In this document: positions 5,760 to 7,307 of the stretch, in pieces
Position numbering within the stretch: position 1 is the stretch's first letter
Layout of the letters: the number at the start of each line of letters is the position of its first letter
Assembly: GCA_031277235.1 (NCBI GenBank)
Contig: JAITMT010000491.1
Coordinates: forward strand, 1 to 7,307
Reading direction: 5' to 3'
DNA: 7,307 nucleotides
Source: Tannerella sp.
Lineage (GTDB): Bacteria > Bacteroidota > Bacteroidia > Bacteroidales > Tannerellaceae
The notes under the pieces: model-generated
Told to the model about the DNA's origin: nothing
Database searches by the model: none
What the model saw: the letters and a program-made list of their open reading frames with translations, nothing else
Position numbers and translations under genes: made by a program

Positions 5760-7307
5760 TTAAAAAGTTTTAACGCAACGTGTCATATTTCCGTAGGGCT
5801 CACTCATCATCACCCATCTCGCAAGATCGTACATGAAACTATAGTACCAGGGAGTTGTAGAGTTGTAAAAGGTACTACTCCAGTAAAAACTGGGTTCCAT
5901 ATTGATTGTACCAGGAACGGAAGTAGGCTGGCTATCCAGTTTGTCATAAATACCATTAATAGCAGCCAGTTCGGCAATGGAAGGCAGTCGCCAACCCATG
6001 GATTTATATTCCGGATCAACAAAAGTGCCGTCCTTACAGTAGGCATTCGCTACCCCCCAAGTGATCCACTCATTATTAGGCAATATGCCATCTTTTTTAT
6101 AGAAACAGACGTCGTTGCCCGTAGCGGTAAAGTAAGGCTTTAAGGTGTTAAAAACTACATTAACAGGTGTATAGTTAAGCGGTACATATTGATACTTGCT
6201 TTGCAACACATATTCTCCACCCACAGCCAGGTAGCCGGGACAGCAGATACAGTCCTGTATGCTCACGTTTAGTCGCAAGGCTACATCTTTCGAGCCATCG
6301 TTATAAACGGCATACAGTTCTATCTTTAACGCATTTTCACGGGTACGACCGTAAATCAGCCCGTTTATGTCGCTCAGATCTTTTCTGTAGTTGATAACCA
6401 GCGTAGCCGTCTGATTGTTGGCGATCGGCCCGGATATACCGGCGCCCGTCCAACTCTCGATCGCTCCGTCCGTATCTATCACCACAAAACTCAAGTTGCT
6501 CTTGTTTCCGCTTGCCGAAGCCTTGAAGGTATAGGTTACGGGACCGAGCGTGGCAAAGTTCGTTGCCGAGCCTGCCCTTCCCGCCTGCGTCCCGCAATTG
6601 TTGCTGAAATTGGATTTATTGATATCGAAACAGGTAATCCCCGTAAAGGTGCCCGAACCGGGATCCATAGTTTGTGGATTATCGCTGACCTCAACCTGAT
6701 ACACGCCTGAATTCATCGTCGTACTGGCACAGTTCGCATTTGTTACTGCGCAATAGTAGTAAAAAGTACCCGCATTGGAATTGGCAATGTACATGTTTTG
6801 GGTTGCTCCCGAAATAAGCGTTCCGCCCGAATAGCTGTTCGTTGTATTACTATACCACTGATATTTAACGACCGGCGATGCGGTATATTGAAAAGTTGCC
6901 GATACGGGACCAAGGGTTACCCCTACTCCCGCTACCGTATTCACCGTCACAGTCGAGCCGGTATTGGGAGTTACGGTCTCAGGCTCGGCGCAGTCATCTT
7001 GTACGTTCGGGCTGTCGGTTGCGAAGCCCGTACCGCAGGCATTGGTAACATCCACCCTGACGGTAGCCGTACCCACTGTGTTAAATGCTATGACCACCGT
7101 CGAAGTGCCGTCTCCCGATTGCAGGGTGGCGTTGGTAACCGTCCACTTGTAGGTAACCGGACTGGAAGGCAGGGCTAAGGAAGCCATATAGGTTACTACG
7201 TCGTTCACAATCGTTTTTCCGTCGCTGTCGTTGCGGTGAAGCGTTACGACGGGCGTCGCCGATGAAGCGTCGGGAATGGTGCGCGAAACCATCGGACTGG
7301 TACATCC
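5760..7307 (-). CDS. Partial large surface protein: PKD-like and Ig-like domains with C-terminal Lcl_C/FISUMP-like module
   Basis: The frame is open through the right edge: upstream of the ATG at 7292 the codons read G-C-T-S-P in frame, so that ATG is internal and the true start lies outside. The visible part is 515 residues; numbers here count from that internal Met. Residues 1-95 resemble a PKD-like domain (VTYKWTVTNATLQSG). Residues 105-203 are Ig-like (VKYQWYSNTT...YYYCAVTNANC). Residues 208-348 are a Thr/Ser-rich beta domain seen in Bacteroidales surface proteins (GTFTGITCFDINKSN). A Cys cluster C348, C350, C351 precedes a C-terminal module (about 355-510) with GWRLPSIAELAAI, FYWSST and a final RCVKTF, typical of Lcl_C/DUF1566 or FISUMP-like, C-type-lectin-related folds. 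It is probably a secreted adhesin-like protein; no C-terminal sorting domain is seen. The thioredoxin-fold gene begins 12 bases downstream. Confidence 0.88.
   Translation of the reverse strand, partial: GCTSPMVSRTIPDASSATPVVTLHRNDSDGKTIVNDVVTYMASLALPSSPVTYKWTVTNATLQSGDGTSTVVIAFNTVGTATVRVDVTNACGTGFATDSPNVQDDCAEPETVTPNTGSTVTVNTVAGVGVTLGPVSATFQYTASPVVKYQWYSNTTNSYSGGTLISGATQNMYIANSNAGTFYYYCAVTNANCASTTMNSGVYQVEVSDNPQTMDPGSGTFTGITCFDINKSNFSNNCGTQAGRAGSATNFATLGPVTYTFKASASGNKSNLSFVVIDTDGAIESWTGAGISGPIANNQTATLVINYRKDLSDINGLIYGRTRENALKIELYAVYNDGSKDVALRLNVSIQDCICCPGYLAVGGEYVLQSKYQYVPLNYTPVNVVFNTLKPYFTATGNDVCFYKKDGILPNNEWITWGVANAYCKDGTFVDPEYKSMGWRLPSIAELAAINGIYDKLDSQPTSVPGTINMEPSFYWSSTFYNSTTPWYYSFMYDLARWVMMSEPYGNMTRCVKTF

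Overview
The window looks like a chromosomal segment of a Bacteroidota bacterium, most likely order Bacteroidales. Four things point that way: an MG2/TonB-plug fusion protein, a secreted thioredoxin-fold protein with a Bacteroidota-type N-terminal domain, a PKD/Ig-like surface protein ending in an Lcl_C/FISUMP-like module, and a promoter of the Bacteroidota form (TTG, 19 bp, TAnnTTTG). Starts lack clear Shine-Dalgarno sequences, as is usual there. All supported genes lie on the minus strand, so transcription runs from high to low coordinates.

Layout, in order of transcription. (1) 7307-5760 is the 3' part of a large surface protein gene, with its 5' end outside the window. (2) Twelve bases later, 5747-4332 encodes a secreted protein with a C-terminal thioredoxin fold. 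A palindromic repeat appears to have inserted in frame just after its signal peptide. (3) 4331-2743 is a 1.6 kb stretch without a credible gene, filled with repeats. A block of about 540 bp is present twice in direct orientation, and a decayed fragment of a third copy lies beside it. Each full block contains a smaller unit of about 240 bp with terminal inverted repeats and a flanking 10-bp direct repeat, so it looks like a miniature mobile element. That unit is built from short hairpins that share one plan (TTCTACC, a short spacer, then a palindrome) although their stem sequences differ. Only the first block continues into a long foldback with 45-nt arms. (4) A promoter at 2774-2803 drives 2742-313, encoding an outer-membrane-associated protein with MG2 and TonB-plug domains but no beta-barrel. 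(5) 31 bases later a helical protein of unknown function begins at 281 and runs off the left edge.

Genes 1 and 2 form one probable operon, and genes 4 and 5 a second. All products except the last look exported to the periplasm, outer membrane or cell surface. The sequence does not show a shared pathway. The least ordinary part of the window is the repeat region between the two operons.
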